Assembly: GCF_001927245.1 (NCBI RefSeq)
Contig: NZ_MJUX01000009.1
Coordinates: 124,001 to 188,000, forward strand
Length of the DNA stretch: 64,000 bases
From: Acuticoccus yangtzensis
GTDB lineage: Bacteria; Pseudomonadota; Alphaproteobacteria; Rhizobiales; Amorphaceae
Direction: 5' to 3'
Part shown: positions 60,511 through 64,000 of the stretch, one piece after another
Layout of the letters: each line of letters opens with the position of its first letter
Position numbering within the stretch: the first letter of the stretch is position 1
Program-made: the position numbers and the translations under genes
Notes under the pieces: generated by a model
Database searches by the model: none
What the model saw: only the letters and a program-made list of their open reading frames with translations
Told to the model about the DNA's origin: nothing

Positions 60511-61467
60511 ATGAGCGCATTCGAGCGGTCGTCGCCCGTCGACGTTCGGCCGGAACGTGCCGCCCGCGGCACCGCGGCATCCATGAACGGCAACGCGAAA
60601 GCGCGCGTCGAGGGGCAGGCGGACGGCGACACACGGGCGAACGGCGAAGCACGGGCGACGGGCGAAGGACGGCCCGGCGACGACACGCGGACCAGTGACG
60701 CCGGCGCGGCGCGCTCGGCGCTCGCCAAGGGGCTCGACCTCCTCACCGTCATCGCCGAGCGCGGTGTCGACGGGATGGGCCTCAGCGCCGCCGCCCGCCG
60801 CGCCGACATGCACGTCGCCACCGCGCACCGCCTGCTCGCGACGCTGACCGAGACCGGCTATGTCAGCTTCGACCCCTACTCCAAGCGCTATCACCTCGGC
60901 ATCATGCCCTACGAGATCGTCGGCCGCGCCGGCGAGGACGTCGCCTTCGTGCAGCTGAGGCGGCGCATGCGGTGCGCGCTGCGCTCCAGCGAGGCGGACG
61001 TCGGCGGCATCTTCTGCCTCTCGGTGCCGACGCGCGGCGAGGCGCTGTGCATCGACGTCGTCGAGGGCGGATGGGACATCAAGGTCTCCACGCTCAAGGT
61101 CGGCTCGCGGCGGCCGCTGGGGGCCGGCGGGGCAAGCCTTGCCCTCCTCGCCGCCCTCCCCGAGACCGAGCGCGAAACGGTCCTCACCCGCGAACGCGAG
61201 CGCTACACCAAATATGGCGACCTGACCGCCGACACCGTGCGCGCCGCGATCGCCCGCTTCGCCGAGGACGGCTACGTCGTCAACGAGGCCGCCATCATTC
61301 CCGATATCGCCGCCATCGGCATTCCGCTGTTCGAAGGCGGGCGCTCGGTCGCGGCGATCTCCGTCACCAACGTGCAATCCCGCCTCGCCCGGCAGCGCGA
61401 GAGCGTGGTGGCGGCGATGCGCGCCGTCGCCGAGCGCGCCGGATTCACGCTGCCGAGGATTGCCTGA
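60511..61467 (+). CDS. IclR-family regulator with long N-terminal extension
   Basis: 318-residue IclR-type regulator. An unusual N-terminal tail of about 68 residues, rich in Gly, Ala, Asp and Arg, precedes the winged helix (RSALAKGLDLLTVIAERG and MHVATAHRLLATLTETGYV). The effector domain follows with SFDPYSKRYHLG and GAGGASLALLAALP. The ATG at 60511 has GGAGG at 8 bases; a start at 60643 or later would remove part of the tail. It is the first gene of an operon for activation and cleavage of an acyl-CoA, and it overlaps the ligase by one base. Confidence 0.85.
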   Translation: MSAFERSSPVDVRPERAARGTAASMNGNAKARVEGQADGDTRANGEARATGEGRPGDDTRTSDAGAARSALAKGLDLLTVIAERGVDGMGLSAAARRADMHVATAHRLLATLTETGYVSFDPYSKRYHLGIMPYEIVGRAGEDVAFVQLRRRMRCALRSSEADVGGIFCLSVPTRGEALCIDVVEGGWDIKVSTLKVGSRRPLGAGGASLALLAALPETERETVLTRERERYTKYGDLTADTVRAAIARFAEDGYVVNEAAIIPDIAAIGIPLFEGGRSVAAISVTNVQSRLARQRESVVAAMRAVAERAGFTLPRIA

Positions 61468-62984
61468 TGTACCCGATCGACCTGTTCCACCGGCAGGCCC
61501 GCAAGACCCCGGACCTCACCGCCGTCGAATGGGACGGCGGGGCGATGACCTATGCCGAGCTCGACGCCGCCTCCGCCGCCTTCGCCGCGGGGCTCCAGGC
61601 GATCGACCCGGCGCCCGGCTCGCGCGTCGGCATCTGCGCTTATAATCACGCCGAGCACGTCGTCGCCTGGGTCGGCACGCTGGCGGCGGGAAAGGTGTGG
61701 GTGCCGCTCTACCCGAAGAACCGGGCCGAGGAGATCGGCCGGGCGATCGAGTTCACTGAGATGTCGATCGTCGTCGCCGACCCCGATGTGCGTCACCTCG
61801 TGGATGGCGGCACGGCGCACGTCCTCACCACGGCGCCCGACACCGGCGCCGACACGGTCGCGGGGCTCCTCGCGCGTCACCAGGGCGAGCGGCCCGCCTT
61901 CCACCCGCTGCCGCTGGACGCGACGCAGGCGATCAAGTTCACCGGCGGGTCGACCGGGGTGCCGAAGGGCGTGATGCAGCCCTACCGCGCCTGGAACACC
62001 AACATCGCGACGCAGATCGTCGCCTGGGGGCTCGTCGAGGGCGACCGCTATCTGACCGCCGCGCCGATCACCCACGGCACCTCGACCTACATCATGCCGA
62101 CTTTGGCGACCGGCGGCACCATCGTCCTCATCGACCGGCCGCGCCCGGCCGACGTGCTGGCCCAGCTGGCGGAAAACGGCATCACCACCACCTTCCTGCC
62201 GCCGACGATGATCTACATGATGATGCGCGAGGCGGACGCGGACCGGCTCACCTTCCCGCGCCTCAGGAACCTCGTCTACGGCTCGGCGCCGATGCGCTCG
62301 GAGGAGATCGCACGCGCGCAGGCGATGTTCGGCCCCGTCGTCGCGTCCACCTACGGCCAGACCGAAGCGCCGCAGATCGCGACGATGATCTCGGCGCAGG
62401 ATCTGACGCGCGAGGACAAGCGCGCCTCGGTCGGCCGCGAGACCTTCCTCACCCGCGTCGCGATCCTCGGCCCCGATGGGCGCGAGGTGCCGACGGGCGA
62501 GATCGGCGAGATCGCCATCCGCGGCGACCTGGTGATGACGGGCTACTGGCGCCAGCCGGAAAAGACCGCCGAGACGATCAAAGACGGCTGGCTGATGACC
62601 GGCGACCTCGGCGCGTTCGACGACGAGAGCTTCCTCTTCATCAAGGGCCGCTCCAAGGACGTCGTCATCACCGGCGGCTTCAACGTCTACCCGTCCGACG
62701 TGGAGCCGGTGATCGCCGAGGACGATGCGGTCGCCGACTGCGCGGTGTTCGGCGCGCCGGACGAGAAGTGGGGCGAGGCGGTGCTCGCCGCGGTCGAGCC
62801 GAAGCCCGGCCGCACGGTCGACGCGGAGGCGATCATCGCCCGCGTGAAGGACCGGCTCGGCCCGGTGAAGGCGCCCAAGGCGGTCGTCGTCTACCCCGCC
62901 CTGCCCCGCAACGCTTACGGCAAGCTCCAGAAACAGGTGCTGGTCGACGACTTCGTCGCGCAAAGAAATAAGGAAAGCGCATGA
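61467..62984 (+). CDS. AMP-forming acyl-CoA synthetase/ligase
   Basis: 505-residue adenylate-forming ligase. FTGGSTGVPKGVMQPY is the P-loop, STYGQTEAPQIATM the A5 region, WLMTGDLGAFDDESFLFIKG the hinge region, and PRNAYGKLQKQVL contains the catalytic lysine near the C-terminus. It activates an unknown carboxylic acid to its CoA ester. Start and stop overlap the neighbours by 1 and 4 bases. With the citryl-CoA lyase-like gene next, the substrate may be a citrate-like or branched hydroxy acid; that is inferred. Confidence 0.9.
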   Translation: MYPIDLFHRQARKTPDLTAVEWDGGAMTYAELDAASAAFAAGLQAIDPAPGSRVGICAYNHAEHVVAWVGTLAAGKVWVPLYPKNRAEEIGRAIEFTEMSIVVADPDVRHLVDGGTAHVLTTAPDTGADTVAGLLARHQGERPAFHPLPLDATQAIKFTGGSTGVPKGVMQPYRAWNTNIATQIVAWGLVEGDRYLTAAPITHGTSTYIMPTLATGGTIVLIDRPRPADVLAQLAENGITTTFLPPTMIYMMMREADADRLTFPRLRNLVYGSAPMRSEEIARAQAMFGPVVASTYGQTEAPQIATMISAQDLTREDKRASVGRETFLTRVAILGPDGREVPTGEIGEIAIRGDLVMTGYWRQPEKTAETIKDGWLMTGDLGAFDDESFLFIKGRSKDVVITGGFNVYPSDVEPVIAEDDAVADCAVFGAPDEKWGEAVLAAVEPKPGRTVDAEAIIARVKDRLGPVKAPKAVVVYPALPRNAYGKLQKQVLVDDFVAQRNKESA

Positions 62985-63784
62985 AAACGCCCCCCACGAC
63001 GGCGCTGTCCCACCACGACCTCACCAACGTCTATTATCGTGACCGCAATCTGGTCGAGGACATCCTCGCCCCCGGCCGCGATGCCGACTTCCTGGGCGTC
63101 GCCGTGTGGCACATCCTGGGCCGCGAGATCTCGGACGGCGAGCGGCGCGTGCTCAACGCGGTGCTGATCACCATGATGGAGCATGGCCTCACGCCGAGCG
63201 CCATCGCCACCCGCTCGATCTACATGAGCGCGCCGGAGAACCTTCAGGGCGCGGTGGCGGCGGGGCTCCTCGCGGTCGGGTCGAGCTTCGTCGGCACGGT
63301 GGAGAACAACGCGCGGCTTCTGGAGCGGATCGTCGCCGCCGGGGATGACGGCGAGCGGGTGGCGGGCGAGATCGTCGCCGAGCATGTCGCCCGCAAGGCG
63401 CCGCTGCCGGGGTTCGGCCACCACCTTCACCGCCCGCGTGACCCGCGCGCCTACCGCCTGCTCGAAATCGCCGGCGAGAACGGCATCGACGGGCCTTATT
63501 GCGCGGCGCTGCGGCTGCTGTCGGCGAAGCTCGACGCGGCGCGCGGCAAGGAGACGACGATCAACGCGACCGGCTCCACGGCGGCGCTGCTGGGCGAAAT
63601 GGGGATCCCCGTGGCGCTGATGCGCGGCTTCTGCGTGCTGGGCCGCACTGCCGGGCTGATCGCCCACATCGCCGAGGAGCAGAAGCGCCCCTCCGGCCGG
63701 TTCATCTGGGAGACGATCGACGAGGCGATCCCCTACGCGCCCGAGGACGAGACGCCGGCGGGCGGCGGGCTGAAAACCTCATGA
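62981..63784 (+). CDS. Citryl-CoA lyase-like citrate synthase superfamily protein
   Basis: 267-residue protein of the citrate synthase superfamily, much shorter than citrate synthase (about 430). It keeps GFGHHLHRPRDPRAYRLLE, the CoA/citrate-site segment, and FCVLGRTAGLIAHIAEE. Such short members are annotated citryl-CoA lyases, which split citryl-CoA-like esters into acetyl-CoA and a keto acid. Directly after a CoA ligase this makes sense as activation then cleavage. The start overlaps the ligase stop (ATGA). Confidence 0.85.
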   Translation: MKTPPTTALSHHDLTNVYYRDRNLVEDILAPGRDADFLGVAVWHILGREISDGERRVLNAVLITMMEHGLTPSAIATRSIYMSAPENLQGAVAAGLLAVGSSFVGTVENNARLLERIVAAGDDGERVAGEIVAEHVARKAPLPGFGHHLHRPRDPRAYRLLEIAGENGIDGPYCAALRLLSAKLDAARGKETTINATGSTAALLGEMGIPVALMRGFCVLGRTAGLIAHIAEEQKRPSGRFIWETIDEAIPYAPEDETPAGGGLKTS

Positions 63785-63900
63785 CGTCGCCCTGCCTCAT
63801 CGCCGGCGACGCGGAGGGAGCGCGAGGGAGGAACGCCCTCGCAGCGGCGGTTCCTCACGGCACCACGCCGATGTCTCCAGCGAAAGGCCGGTCGGCATGA
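63781..63900 (+). CDS. Possible 39-codon coupled ORF
   Basis: Small open frame whose ATG overlaps the citryl-CoA lyase stop (ATGA at 63781-63784) and whose TGA overlaps the SDR start (63897-63900). It encodes 39 residues, MTSPCLIAGDAEG at its start, with no recognisable family. The double overlap suggests translational coupling, or simply a spacer. Not certain to be a protein gene. Confidence 0.35.
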   Translation: MTSPCLIAGDAEGARGRNALAAAVPHGTTPMSPAKGRSA

Positions 63901-64000
63901 CCCGCACCGCCCTCGTCACCGGTGCCGCGCGCAACATCGGCGCGGCCATCGCGAAGCGCCTGACGGCCGACGGGTTCGCGGTCGTCGGCCTCGACCGGAT
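63897..64000 (+). CDS. SDR-family oxidoreductase, N-terminal fragment
   Basis: First 34 residues of a short-chain dehydrogenase, cut by the window end. MTRTALVTGAARNIGAAIAK contains the NAD(P)-binding TGxxxNIG motif (residues 8-15). It probably belongs to the IclR-led operon and may reduce or oxidise the cleavage product. The ATG at 63897 is coupled to the preceding small ORF. Confidence 0.85.
   Translation, partial: MTRTALVTGAARNIGAAIAKRLTADGFAVVGLDR

Noticed and set aside
1-64000. tRNA, rRNA, CRISPR, prophage or insertion sequence
   Set aside because: No tRNA-like cloverleaf, spaced repeats, transposase or integrase motifs were seen by eye; short RNAs could still be missed.

Overview
The window is uniformly GC-rich, and its genes are tightly packed with many 4-base ATGA or GTGA overlaps. 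The gene families point to an alphaproteobacterium, most likely in the Hyphomicrobiales: a BigR-type persulfide regulator, an HWE histidine kinase with orphan receiver proteins, ExoD, a NodS-like methyltransferase and a TctABC carrier. This placement rests on family recognition, not on a phylogenetic marker. No rRNA, tRNA, CRISPR array, transposase or phage gene was seen.

Layout. 1-402 is the tail of acnB. 570-3171 is a sulfide/persulfide detoxification locus: two small YeeE/YedE membrane proteins, an MBL-fold hydrolase and a rhodanese, divergent from a two-cysteine ArsR repressor. 3316-5041 holds an SDR and a short MgtC-type membrane protein. 5091-8873 is a signalling block of one PAS-rich HWE kinase and three single-domain response regulators, followed by exoD. 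10022-19560 is an eight-gene operon, every junction overlapping, for a glycan or other glycosylated product: methyltransferase, four glycosyltransferases, a B12-binding-type radical SAM enzyme, a glycosidase-epimerase fusion and a second epimerase. 19877-24767 holds a manganese catalase and a second small cluster: GT2, acyl-CoA dehydrogenase-like, PIG-L deacetylase, NodS-like methyltransferase.

24918-42230 is an iron island: an FbpABC-type ferric transporter, a TonB-dependent receptor, a FecBCDE-type siderophore ABC transporter, a DUF2218 protein, and a compact siderophore locus whose domain order (NIS synthetase; NIS synthetase fused to an adenylation domain; acyl carrier protein fused to an AsbE-like domain) matches the petrobactin operon asbABCDE. 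The asbF-type dehydratase is not in the window.

42368-64000 is a catabolic and uptake region: a tctCBA-gntR operon divergent from an IlvD/Edd dehydratase, a dipeptide-type ABC operon followed by gamma-glutamyltransferase, a lone glycosyltransferase, an NHL-repeat protein divergent from a HupE/UreJ-type membrane protein, and an IclR-led operon (acyl-CoA ligase, citryl-CoA lyase-like protein, a 39-codon ORF, an SDR cut by the window end). A shared 13-base sequence containing a GntR-like palindrome links the tctC/dehydratase promoter region to the NHL/HupE promoter region 12.5 kb away.

The best candidates for unusual biology are the fused petrobactin-like genes, the eight-gene coupled glyco/radical-SAM operon with its glycosidase-epimerase fusion, and the GT2/acyl-CoA dehydrogenase/PIG-L/NodS cluster.
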